A DNA stretch of 64,000 nucleotides from Stromatinia cepivora (taxonomy: Eukaryota > Ascomycota > Leotiomycetes > Helotiales > Sclerotiniaceae), in contig RCTD01000004.1 in NCBI GenBank assembly GCA_014898415.1, forward strand, positions 1,053,001 to 1,117,000. Reading direction: 5' to 3'. A program made the translations under genes and the position numbers. Below the pieces are notes generated by a model that saw only the letters and a list, made by a program, of their open reading frames with translations, did not search any database and was not told where the DNA came from. Below are positions 34,512-44,452 of the stretch, piece by piece (positions within the stretch are counted from its first letter, which is position 1; the number at the start of each line of letters is the position of its first letter).

Positions 34512-35576
34512 GTCTGAAAGCTTGAAGTGTATTGCATCACCAACAAATCGCAATGTCGGGAGCAATGAGTAGAAGTCCACGCTAAGACTAAGCTTGTAGC
34601 AAATTTGGTTCCTGCCGGCCATGGTTTTGGGATTTTTGTATGACAAAAATATTGAGTAGTTTAGAGAATGAACTCTTTTTTTAGGTACATAATATTTGAT
34701 AGACCAAATTAAAATGTATTCATCTGCATTTCACTTTCTCCCTTATTCATGTACAGGTAGGTATTGGATGAAGTTTCTTCAAGGTATACGTATGCCTCAC
34801 TTGGGGTCGCCATACCTACTAGTAGGCATGAGGCATCACTAGAAGGGTGATGGTCAATGAATTACTAGATAAGTGCCAAACCCCACGCACTCTGAAAAAT
34901 TCTCCAAATCCCGAGACATCAAATACAAACCTCTTAATACCTATCCATGTCTAGTTCAATACCTCAAATGCAACCCCTAAAGTTAAGTTCGCTCTCAATT
35001 CGACGAACTCAATCACCCAGCATTAATCAATCCCTCAAAAAATAATTATGATTCATCAGTTCATATTTGAGCGGTGCAACTACTTTCGCTTTGGGCATTG
35101 GGATTGCTACTCCTATAAATCATCTAGGTCATTCTTTGGTCATGCCGCAAGTAATCATCTGTTTCCGGAGTCGTGACTTCGGAGAGAACAGGAAAGTAAG
35201 AGATTAAGCTAATTGGAAAAGGTGTCCTAGGAAAAAGGCGGGGGAATAAGTCAATGAACTAGAGATTAAACCAATACAAAGTGTATAATATTACCCGAAC
35301 GACTCGCACTCCAAGAAATCCTTAAGAAGAAAAAAGTTCCATTCAAATATCTTTTCATACCTACCTTTACACGACACAATCCCCTAAATACACTGTTCAC
35401 AATTTCTTCCAAATCTCTTTTCATATCTAACTTTATACAACACAATCCCTTAAATACACCGTTCACAACTTCTTCCAAACCTCTCCTTTCGATTCGAACA
35501 ATTCAATCATTGAAACCTTTATTCCAGCTTTTCTTGCAATTCCGACGATCCAACCATCAATCACCATTCACCAATC
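34512..35576. other. Intergenic region ahead of the small gene at 35577
   Basis: About 1 kb, AT-rich. The only structure seen is the 66-bp tandem duplication at 35345-35476. Confidence 0.45.
35345..35476. repeat. 66-bp tandem duplication
   Basis: Two adjacent 66-bp units (35345-35410 and 35411-35476) starting AAATMTCTTTTCATAYCTA and ending TTCACAAYTTCTTCC. They differ at about ten positions, nearly all transitions. The unit is 22 codons long, so a minus-strand frame (35266-35478) repeats a peptide twice. It sits about 100 bp upstream of the start codon at 35577. Confidence 0.75.
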
Positions 35577-36042
35577 ATGGCGATGGGTATGATTGGTAAA
35601 ACTATTCGCTTTGCAAGCTTTACAGCCTGTGGTACAGCCATTGGTATGTCAGCTCGTCACTGCACCAACATCGCCTATGACAAGTATATAAATCCGAAGG
35701 GGCATCCCAAACCTCTTGGTACAAAAGATATAATTGAAACAGCAATCATGACCATGTTTTTTTTGGCGTTATAGTATTCCTAGTCTTTCGTTAGCTACGT
35801 TCACGAAGACAACGGGTGCTGCATTAGTTTACGGTATGAGCAAGGGTATTTTCGAGGCTTGTAGAGAAGGGTGGAACAATAGCAAGAAAACAATGGAAAA
35901 TGAAGTAATAGCTTCGAAATCGGGTATGTCTCGTATTACTGATGAGAATATTTTCCTTCAAGTACTGACTGATATTCTTAGGAAAATGGGACTAGATCAC
36001 TTGATAGAGTTGACAGCTTCCAGTATCGACACTGTATTGTAA
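35577..36042 (+). CDS. Small hypothetical protein, spliced or frameshifted
   Basis: The frame from ATG 35577 stops at 35774, just after a run of eight T (35757-35764). A second frame at 35836-36042 continues the same kind of sequence. Two readings are possible. (a) Two introns: 35719-35794 (weak donor GTACAA) and 35924-35981 (GTATGT...TACTGAC...TTCTTAG), giving exons 35577-35718, 35795-35923 and 35982-35995 and 94 residues. (b) A one-base slip in the T run linking the two frames directly, ending at 36042. The second intron has good signals; the first does not. The protein has a Gly/Ala-rich hydrophobic N-terminal part (FTACGTAIGM) and no known domain. Confidence 0.45.
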
Positions 36043-36963
36043 TGAGACATTGTAAACATATGTATGCTAGAATAGCTGCCGGCCTAACAGGGTGGATATT
36101 ATGTTAGGGGGCTGTCAATAGGTGATGATCCTGTATGATCATTTGTATACTAGTACCGGGCGTAGCAGGACAAGGCTCCCATTAGGGAGCACCGTACTTA
36201 ATATAATTCTTCCACTCCCTCAATCAAATAGGATGAAACATTCAAGCTCTTGAATTCATTCATAGTCTCGACTAGAATTGATGATGTTAACGTTGAGTGA
36301 GGCTCAAGACAGTGGTATTGGTAGATCCATACTTCTCGTGACATCGTATTTCTATATTTGGAACGTAAGGCTTATCCAATTCAAAAATACGAACTCAAAA
36401 AACCTAACCGTCGGCCATTTACGACCCTCCCCACTTAGCTTCCCCACCACACACCTCCAACCCCTAAAAAGGAAGTTGACTTCTTTGAATAGTTTTACCC
36501 CTGAATTAATCCCCATAAAAACATCCGTATTTTTGTATAAACATCATCTGGGTATTATGTAATTTTTATATAAAACTTTTTAATTCTTTAATTTCTTTTA
36601 TTTAAATTTTAATTCTATAATGAATTTAACTTTCTAATACTAATATAATTATAATTTTTGGGGAAATTCTTCAAAATCATATAATATTTTATGAATTTCA
36701 TAGTATAAAATTTTAAGAACCAATCAAAGGGAAGGATTATTCAAAGAAGTCGACTCTCTTTTAAGGGTTGGAGATGTATGATTGGTAGTGGAGTTAAGTG
36801 TGGGGGGCGTGGATGACCAATGACCAGGGTAAGCAAAATTAAGCATCTAACTTCTCATTTCTTCTCATTTTCAAAACATATTTATAATCTAATTCTAATT
36901 CTAATATCAATACTTTTCTTGTAATCATTTCTATCTCTTTTTCTTATTGTCAATCGTTACACC
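36043..36963. promoter_or_regulatory. Amylase upstream region carrying a MITE
   Basis: The 900 bp ahead of the amylase gene are dominated by the inverted-repeat element at about 36406-36826, which ends only about 140 bp before the start codon. The sequence between is AT-rich with a CT-rich stretch (36855-36960). Confidence 0.5.
36406..36826. mobile_element. MITE with about 80-bp terminal inverted repeats
   Basis: The left arm (about 36410-36492) contains CCACTTAGCT, CACCTCCAACCCCTAAAA and GTTGACTTCTTTGAATA. The right arm reversed (about 36826-36742) contains ACACTTAACT, CATCTCCAACCCTTAAAA and GTCGACTTCTTTGAATA. The interior (36495-36740) is extremely AT-rich and non-coding. Outer limits are approximate because no clear target duplication is seen. 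Confidence 0.7.
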
Positions 36964-38664
36964 ATGTCTAATGCCGAGGCGTGGAAAAGACGTTCCATAT
37001 ACCAAGTCCTCACCGACAGATTCGCTATAGAAGATGAGAACCACCCAAATCGAGGTCCAGATAATGGGATAAGAGAATATTGTGGTGGAACATGGAGGGG
37101 AATAATATCTAGACTTGATTATATTCAAGGAATGGGTTTCGATGCCATATGGATTTCACCCGTATGTTTCTTCAGCCTCACCGATGTATTAGCTTCACTC
37201 ACTAACAGCTCCATACAGATTCATAAGAATATCGAAGAGATGACCCAATATGGAGCGGCCTATCATGGATATTGGCCAGAGGATATTTATTCAGTAAATC
37301 CACATTTCGGTACCGCAGACGATTTGCTCGCCCTATCAGATGCGTTGCACGCGCGAGGAATGTTTTTGATGATTGATGTGGTTGTCAATCATATGGGTTC
37401 ACCCCCTACTGTGGAATATTCCAGATATGTACCTTTCAATGATTCATCATACTATCATCCAAAGTCGTTCATCACAAATTATGACAATGAAAAGGAGTGT
37501 CAGGAAGGATGGTTAGGTGATGAACATGTACCATTGCCTGATCTAAATACCGAAGATCCTACCGTGGTGCTCACCCTTCAAACTTGGATCAAGAAACTTG
37601 TACAAAAGTTTAAAATTGATGGTCTGAGGATTGATACCGTCAAACATGTCAGGAAGAATTTTTGGCCGGATTTTGTTCGGTCTGCTGGGGTCTGGTCGGT
37701 GGGTGAGGTATTATCAGGTGATCCTAACTACCTAAGCTCATATCAACCATACATTGGAGGGCTTTTGGACTATGGGACATATTATCCTTTGAAGAGAGCA
37801 TTTCATAGAGACGGTGGAAGTATGTATGAGCTTATCAACCTTCTCACTCCTGAATACAGGTCAAAATTCCGCGACATGCAGCAAATGTCGACTTTTATGG
37901 AGAATCACGATATGCCGCGGTTTACCCACGACACAAACGCAGATTTGGCTGTTGTGAAGAATGCTATGGCATGGACTTTACTCACAGATGGTGTGCCAAT
38001 TATTTATTATGGACAAGAACAATCTTATTCAGGAGATGGTGATCCTGGCTCCCGAGAGCTGATGTGGACATCAGACTATAATATTACACCACTATATCAG
38101 TACATCGCACGTTTGAATCAGATCAGAAAGCTGAGTTGGGATTCAGGGTTTGGTACGCATCTAACGACGCGTGTTTATGTTGACGACAACGTTGCTGCCA
38201 CGCAGAAGGGCCCCTTGCTCATGGTACTGACCAATCAAGGCAGCCAGGCGAAACCGAAAACGGTCTTCGTACCTACTATGTTCAAAAACGGTACCACAAT
38301 AGTCGACATTCTCACAAGGGAATCTTTCACAGTCAAACGAACCACGAAAATCACCATGGCAGCCGGCGAACCCCGAATCTTTCTCCCTCTTCGTCTAGCA
38401 GAACACATCTGCGAGAATATCATACCACCACCTCAAAGCGCTCTGTCTAGATTATTCTCTAACATGTTTAGCTTCGTCTCTTCCTCGAAAACCGCCGATG
38501 AAATCACCAATTGGCCATATGGAGATTCTGTTTCTAGTGAAGATATTATACTTACGGAAAAGGATCCAGTGGCAGCCCAGGCAGCCCAGGCAGGGGGAAA
38601 GATTTTAATGCCGAGTGTTGAGGAGAGTTCATCTCCGTGGTCTATATTCTATACGGCTGAATAA
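36964..38664 (+). CDS. GH13 alpha-amylase, no signal peptide
   Basis: Two exons, 36964-37161 and 37219-38664, with a 57-bp intron (GTATGT...CACTAAC...ATACAG) after the codons for AIWISP, giving 547 residues. The barrel starts with YQVLTDRFA and CGGTWRGIISRLDYIQGMGF, close to Taka-amylase-type GH13. The four conserved regions are DVVVNHM (119-125), GLRIDTVKH (201-209, nucleophile D205), VGEV (acid/base E229) and FMENHDMPR (D297). There is no signal peptide, so a cytosolic starch/glycogen-type alpha-glucan hydrolase or transferase is likely; intracellular fungal GH13 members have been linked to cell-wall alpha-glucan synthesis. The C-terminal 100 residues are not part of the catalytic domain. 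The intron is a multiple of three without stops, so the unspliced message also stays open. Confidence 0.9.
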   Translation: MSNAEAWKRRSIYQVLTDRFAIEDENHPNRGPDNGIREYCGGTWRGIISRLDYIQGMGFDAIWISPVCFFSLTDVLASLTNSSIQIHKNIEEMTQYGAAYHGYWPEDIYSVNPHFGTADDLLALSDALHARGMFLMIDVVVNHMGSPPTVEYSRYVPFNDSSYYHPKSFITNYDNEKECQEGWLGDEHVPLPDLNTEDPTVVLTLQTWIKKLVQKFKIDGLRIDTVKHVRKNFWPDFVRSAGVWSVGEVLSGDPNYLSSYQPYIGGLLDYGTYYPLKRAFHRDGGSMYELINLLTPEYRSKFRDMQQMSTFMENHDMPRFTHDTNADLAVVKNAMAWTLLTDGVPIIYYGQEQSYSGDGDPGSRELMWTSDYNITPLYQYIARLNQIRKLSWDSGFGTHLTTRVYVDDNVAATQKGPLLMVLTNQGSQAKPKTVFVPTMFKNGTTIVDILTRESFTVKRTTKITMAAGEPRIFLPLRLAEHICENIIPPPQSALSRLFSNMFSFVSSSKTADEITNWPYGDSVSSEDIILTEKDPVAAQAAQAGGKILMPSVEESSSPWSIFYTAE

Positions 38665-39131
38665 TTGAGCAATTAGAGCATGCTTTGTCCTTCATATTAT
38701 TTTGAACTTTCAGATTGCCTGTTATTTAGAAGATACCATGGGTTATGGAGTCGTTGAGTTTTAATTATTGTATTTTATTTCCACGTCCTGACAAGTTGAC
38801 GGACGCCGTATTTTGTATCATTATTTAAGGAGTTGTGTGGCATGGCATTAAGGCCCAGAACATAGACAGACGGACAGGAACTAGAAGGGCATACTCTTAA
38901 TCCTTTTTTGGAGGATTGATCCCTTTTTGTCTATTGAATTTGAGTTATAGAATAGATTCGTTTAGTACACCAGTTGTGTTAATAATATTGAGTCGTTTGG
39001 ACTTTGTAGGAGTTGCGGCAGATCTCTGAGCGTGTGAGACATTCCCCATCTCCAGCAATGACCATCAATCACAATCATAGCTTCTCACTCCGAAGGTGAA
39101 AATGCTTATAATGTCTCCTCTTATAGCTTCC
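38665..39131. other. Intergenic, nothing seen
   Basis: 3' flank of the amylase gene and of the monooxygenase pseudogene; these two are convergent. No coding or repeat signal is visible. Confidence 0.5.
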
Positions 39132-40181
39132 TCATGTCAAGCGCATAGATTCAGACCGATAGCGGCGGATCTCCCACAAAAACATCAGTTCCATGAGTTT
39201 ACCGGACCCGACCACTCCCTGAGTCCCCGATCGATGTACCTGGTCGAAAGCCTTGAACCATCCTCGATCTAGGAAGGCTTCTTGAATTCTTTGAATAATA
39301 CTTCTAGAATCGTAACATCTTCAAGTGCTGCTCAGGGCCCAGCTCCGATGAAAATGCGTGAGCCAGTTTTTCTTGGTTCGGATTCCTCATCCACTCGTCC
39401 GGACCCCATTCCTCTTCTGAAGCGGTAGAGCCAAGATACTCTACTCAAGTAATCGTGCATTAAGTAATCCCTATCACCAATCCAAGCATATTGACGACCT
39501 TTTTCAAAATACTTATCCTCGAGAACTTCGCTCGTTTGCTGAATTGGAAACAAAGCTCTTCATTCCCAGAAACCCGCAAACTTAGGTTTGAGTTTTGGAT
39601 GATCAGATAGACCCAAGAATGTATTTGCGGGAATACCACGAAGGCCACCTGCTCTAGTCAATGCGTCGGATTCTCGATATGGGGAATCGTCGAAGTGAAA
39701 ATTACGAGTTTCCCAGTATCCTCGGCTTCGGCAACCTTCCAGACTGTATGCATCAGCTCTATAGGAATTGGCTTTAATAATCCACCAAGGAAGTCAGCTC
39801 GGTGGACACCCTTCCCAGAACCATCACCTTAAGCTTGACGACAACGGTTTCCGAATTTGGACCAAAAGCCTATTTATTTACAATAAGTGGCGAAACATTA
39901 AAGATGATAGAACATTTATAAGAATGACCCGAGAAGCATTACATAAAATTGCACCAGCAGACTCCAGCGCTTTAGAGAACCACCGGGTCCATTCATTTCG
40001 AGGCGTTCGAGCATTAAAACATGACCGACTGCAGCTCCTCTCTTTCAGAACCGGGTGCCGACTCGAAGGTCTCGACGGATATGTGTGGGTGCTTTAGCAG
40101 TACGTTGATGAGTGTGGTGTCTGCGAGACCCCCATCTGATGTCGATATGGCTATGCGAATCTTCTTGGTAGATGATTCCAT
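39132..40181 (-). pseudogene. Degraded FAD-dependent monooxygenase (salicylate hydroxylase-like)
   Basis: Reading the minus strand from ATG at 40181 gives fragments of a group A flavin monooxygenase broken by frameshifts and stops. Early pieces are HISVETFESAPGSEREELQS and NASRVILINVL; middle pieces are GRQYAWIGDRDYLMHDYLSR and RVDEESEPRKTGSRIF. Then comes GAGP-stop-AALEDVTILEVLF, where the family has the FAD ribityl-binding G-x-G-Q-x-x-E-D segment. The end reads FKAFDQVHRSGTQGVVGSGK and closes with a stop at 39132. The N-terminal GxGxxG FAD motif is replaced by SDGG. At least five interruptions exclude a working enzyme. It heads the group of metabolic genes to its right and may be a lost tailoring enzyme of the same locus; that link is inference. 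Confidence 0.75.
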
Positions 40182-40708
40182 GGTTTAGGTCTTGCGGTTT
40201 GTTTAGCAGCTCTACTATCTAAGAAGTCGAAGTGTCGTATCGTTCTATAGCTCCTTTGTTAGTAATATGACCAAACTACACCATTTATCACTATCGATAT
40301 GACTAAGGGCTAGCTACACATCAAGTGTAGATTCATAGGAATTAGAAGGTAGCACCGACAGTGAATGTATTTCAACACGCAGAAAGGACTTGATTTTGTG
40401 AGGGACTTGCTTAAGGCCTGTGGTTTTCCTGTAGTTATGACAGTTTTAAGTTAGTGCTTACCGTTTGTTCTCATAACAGTGGCTGGTTATTTGGATTTTA
40501 ACAGGCGTTGGTGCATAGATTGCTACGAGATTGCTGCGAGATTGATGGTCACTTGAAAGAGGAACAGTCCCTTTGCAGTTGAAGGAAATGAATATCGTAG
40601 GAAATCAGGAGTTAAAGACACTTTGAACTAACCAAATTGGCTTCAATTATTATTATTTCATCTCTGTGTGCAATATCTTTAAGTCATGATGAAAGTCCTG
40701 CACCCTAA
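40182..40708. other. Intergenic, nothing seen
   Basis: Lies between the pseudogene start and the 3' end of the PEBP gene. No coding signal. Confidence 0.5.
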
Positions 40709-41335
40709 TCATTCCAATCTCCTCTCATAAGTTCCCACCCACTCTCCCCAAACCAAAACCTTACCTTCCAACAACCCCGCAAGCTCTTCCCTTCCAATCT
40801 TCGCACTCGTCTCCAACTGCTCACTCAATCCTACCACCTGGAAAAAATACCTATGCACACCATGTCCCAACACCGGCTTTGGGCCTCCCCAAATCGTCTT
40901 CCTTCGATTAACTCCATAACTGAAACCACCAGCCAACAACTGACTCCTACCATCATCACTCTTACTCATTTCCACAAAATCCTCCTTGCCAACCGCTGTT
41001 TTGGAGGGCGAGATATTGTAGTAAATGCCATGAATAACTGGACTGGGTAAAGGCGCATCAGGATCCTCCACAACGAGGAGAAATGATTTTATTTTTTCAC
41101 CAAGCTCGGGATCCGTGTTGGAATCTAAGGACCACGAAAGAGGCGGAAACTCATTCGCGCCGACTTGGGAGTGCGAATGGGAGAGAGGTGATGGTGAAGG
41201 ACCGAGTGGAGATGTGACGAGGAGGGTAGGCGGAAGCTTGGTGATGGAGAGGATGGAACGTGATATTAGTTTTGCGTCGCGGCCTCGTTGGGAATAGAAA
41301 AGTCGTCCGAGAAATGCTTCAAGGTAGGCGGCCAT
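40709..41335 (-). CDS. PEBP-family (YbhB/YbcL-like) protein
   Basis: 208 residues in one exon. The open frame extends upstream to 41584, but the conserved protein starts at the internal ATG at 41335 (MAAYLEAFLGRL); the longer N-terminus is low-complexity and is probably 5' UTR. PEBP signatures are SFLLVVEDPDAPLPSP (DPDAP at 91-95) and GHGVHRYFFQVVGL (about 157-170), which together form the anion-binding pocket. PEBP proteins bind phospholipids or regulate kinases. In fungal maleidride pathways, PEBP-like proteins take part in dimerising alkylcitrate-derived anhydrides. A generic PEBP paralogue is equally possible from sequence alone. Next gene: citrate synthase-like, same strand, 535 bp away. 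Confidence 0.85.
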   Translation of the reverse strand: MAAYLEAFLGRLFYSQRGRDAKLISRSILSITKLPPTLLVTSPLGPSPSPLSHSHSQVGANEFPPLSWSLDSNTDPELGEKIKSFLLVVEDPDAPLPSPVIHGIYYNISPSKTAVGKEDFVEMSKSDDGRSQLLAGGFSYGVNRRKTIWGGPKPVLGHGVHRYFFQVVGLSEQLETSAKIGREELAGLLEGKVLVWGEWVGTYERRLE

Positions 41336-41870
41336 TTTGATGGTGTGGAGGAAATATAGATGAAAGGGTGGGTGTGGATTTTTGGTGCTAAAAAGTATGG
41401 TGGATCGCCGGCAATGGAAAATTATTGATTTCAGAGGGCTGAGTTGTGGTTGGGATATGTGAGATTTTAGTGTGGCGCAGCACCTTTGTACCCAAATCCT
41501 TTGGAGAGAGAAATTGAATATTGAATCAACTTCGGTGGGCGAGTTGTAGGGGTTTATATAACTGTTACAGACTGACTGGTACATTCACATGTAGGGGTCT
41601 GATGAGTTGCACGGTTTAAGGATGGGGTCATGCAATATGTACTGCTACTGCTGCTGTGCCACAGCACTGTTCCCTGATCGTAACATTGCATGTTCTTCAC
41701 CTCAAGGAAATATTTTAAATGCATGTGTGGGTAGGTACTTAACATTGTTATCCTAATTATTTAGGTTACGAGCCAGGTTGCTAATACTGAACAAGGAATA
41801 GATCTGCATGTACCATATATTGATTTCTGCACTTTACAATGTAAGGAAGAAAAAGTCACACATTTAGATC
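41336..41870. promoter_or_regulatory. Upstream region of the PEBP gene
   Basis: Includes the likely 5' UTR of the PEBP gene and the 3' flank of the citrate-synthase-like gene. CTGCTGCTGTGC near 41645 is a short CTG run. No gene. Confidence 0.4.
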
Positions 41871-43518
41871 TCATAATACCACCCCAGTGAAAACTTGCTG
41901 TGGCCGCCATATGTTTGGCCTATCACCTGCAAAACATTAGTTCTCTGTATTATAGTATTGCCTGTATGCGCAACTTACTCATTGCCTCACGCCAGTGTGC
42001 CATGACGCCCGACGACCTAGCCATCGCAGCTACGGCAGTGATTATCTCCGGCTCAAACCCCCTGAATGATATGATATCAGCTATCGTTCTAGTTTCAGAA
42101 ATTTCCATGGGCGTAACTTACAGAGCAGAAAAAACAAAGCAGCCATACAAGTCTGCGTTTGCTTTGAGATTTCTAGACGTAAAATAGGTATCCTGAGAGG
42201 CGATTCGATCGATCTCCATTGCGATTGAAAGAAGCGGATTGCTAGCGGTTCTTCCAACAAGATCATCCATCATCTTGCGTAGATGATAAATGCGTGGGTC
42301 GACTGTTTTGTAAATTCGATGTCCATAACCGAATAATCTTTGTTTCTTGGCCTTTACATCCGCAATCAGTTTTGCGACGTTTTCCTTGGACCCAATTTGT
42401 TGAAAACTTCGGTATGCTAAATCAATCGCACCTGCATGGAGCGGTCCAGATCCAGAAAGTAGAGAAGCCATACAACCGGAAATGGGATCCGCGAGTGTAG
42501 ACGTAACGTGGAGGAATGCAGCCGTGGAATTAGTCATTTCGTGATCTGCATAGATGATCCAAAGTTTGTTGAGTTGCCTTTCTGTCCATGATTCCGGCTT
42601 TCCAGTCTCAGAATTCACTATTCCCATCATGAGAAGTTGATTGCCCACGAATGAATTTCTGGAATCTGGTGATCTGAATTGCTTTCCTTGTTGATGGCAG
42701 GATGTTAAGGCAACCACCACTGATAGTGCCGACATAGTTCGGATGATTCCGCTGTCCACAGCGTCAGGATTGCCCAAGTAGATATTCTCACCAGTGTGTA
42801 TTGGGATGTGGTCCGCTGAGTATGCAGCCCACGCCGATAGGCCTGCAACAATTATGAGAAAGTTTGGAGTTCCGCGTCTGTCGTGTTAGGTGAGCCATGT
42901 CATGAAGGTATATAGACGGAAGTTCCGTTTAAACTTACGGAAAATTTCTGACCACGTCTATTACAATATCAGGGGGGTTTGATTGTTTGAAAAGTTCGCG
43001 TTCAAAGTTCTGCGTTTCGGCGCAAGAAGGTAAATGTCCCCAAATGAGCAGATATGCGACTTCAATGAAGTCATGATGCTCGAGTAGATAGTCTAGCGAA
43101 TACTGCCTGAATTGGATCTTACCAAGGTTCCCATCTCTATGGTTTTAAGGGTCAGTACAATAAAGAACTCATTATCTGTGCACAACTGATTTAATACAAG
43201 CTGATCTTACATATGGGTAATTCGTGATTCGCAAACGGCCGTATTCTGAAAACCTATATCCAAGACTTTCAAGCCTTTTGAATAATGCTCCAGCGGACTG
43301 TGATTCCACGCTGCAGTAGAAATCCTTCGTAAGTCTGTAGCTTCAATGGCATTATTAGATATGCAGATCGTGTATGATCTTCCCGTTCGAGTATCACGAA
43401 TTTCAAGGCTCCCTTCGTGCTCTTTCTCGAGAGATGCTTGCGATGTGATTTTTTTGAGTCTAGGCACTAGTAGACTTAAACTCAAAAATATCCGGTAACA
43501 CAAGGAGATAAGAGTCAT
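41871..43518 (-). CDS. Citrate synthase-like enzyme (possible alkylcitrate synthase)
   Basis: Five exons: 43211-43518, 42939-43136, 42122-42877, 41979-42061 and 41871-41926, with introns of 74, 61, 60 and 52 bp. Phases close to 466 residues. Citrate-synthase landmarks are GPLHAGA and GYGHRIYKTVDPR (catalytic His regions), NADLYGCFVF (catalytic Asp), GVMAHWREAM, and the C-terminal IWRPQQVFTG. The N-terminus (MTLISLCYRIFLSLSLLVPR) is hydrophobic and basic rather than a classic mitochondrial presequence. The wording is closer to the divergent citrate synthases of fungal secondary metabolism and methylcitrate synthases than to the Krebs-cycle enzyme, so condensation of oxaloacetate with a longer acyl-CoA is a reasonable guess. 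It is divergent from the PrpD-like gene. Confidence 0.85.
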
Positions 43519-44452
43519 AGTTCAGGTTCAATGAGATGTTACTGAATTATTGACAGAAGCCTAGTGAGATGATATACACGTAGTGGATTCTCAGTGCTAT
43601 CTAGAACATTTTCAAGTTTCCGAGATTCGGTGCAATGACCACAATTGTGCCTCACAACTGCGTATCTCTAATGACCTGATGAGATACTCCACAATCGGGT
43701 TAGTTGGCAATGCAATGGACATTCCAGCCATCACTGCGGGTATCGAGTGAGATTAACCCGAAGATTCATTGAAGTCGAATTTCTTTCCCCGAATGTTGAC
43801 TTCGTTCGGTGATTTCTAAAGTTTTTGACAATACGATCTTACTGGATCCACACCCACCATCTCGAAGCAAAGCTGAGCTCTATACGAAGGTGTCGTGATT
43901 GGGAGAAGAGATTTCGTCCGCTGCCAGAGGACGCATGGGGGAATGAATCTCCGTCTGACTGAACCCTCATTTCGCTATGCAACCAAATGTTTCTTCCCCT
44001 AAGGGACCTTAAAATACTTCCTATACGGACTTCCGAATCCTTCCTGAAAGGACCCCAAATTTATATGGGAAGAACATCATATACATATATTTGTTAGGCA
44101 CAAATCACACACCTCATCGGTAAGAAGGCCGTTGCAAGTAAATCAAGGATTCATAGCAACATCCGATATGACATCCGATAATGGTGCTTCAATATCCGGT
44201 TCATGCATAAAAATTTCCCTCGTGGTACAGATTGTTGAGGAGTATTGGCTTGTTGCAGGAACTTATCTCATGTAATTCGATGAACAGTAATACGGATATA
44301 ATGCCCAAAAATAGAAGTCAGCCATCCTGCAGTGCATGAGACTTCTCCGATAGTGCGTTATTTTCAGAACGTGGGCCTATAAATGAAGAAACATTCGTTT
44401 TCGGCGTGTAAGTGCAACAATTAATCAGAACTCAGAGTCAAAGCTTGCAGCA
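43519..44452. promoter_or_regulatory. Divergent promoter region of the citrate synthase-like and PrpD-like genes
   Basis: 934 bp shared by two outward-reading genes whose enzymes would act in succession. The left arm of the 100-bp inverted repeat (43998-44097) lies in its middle. A TATAAATG near 44378 is a plausible TATA element for the PrpD-like gene. No coding sequence. Confidence 0.5.
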
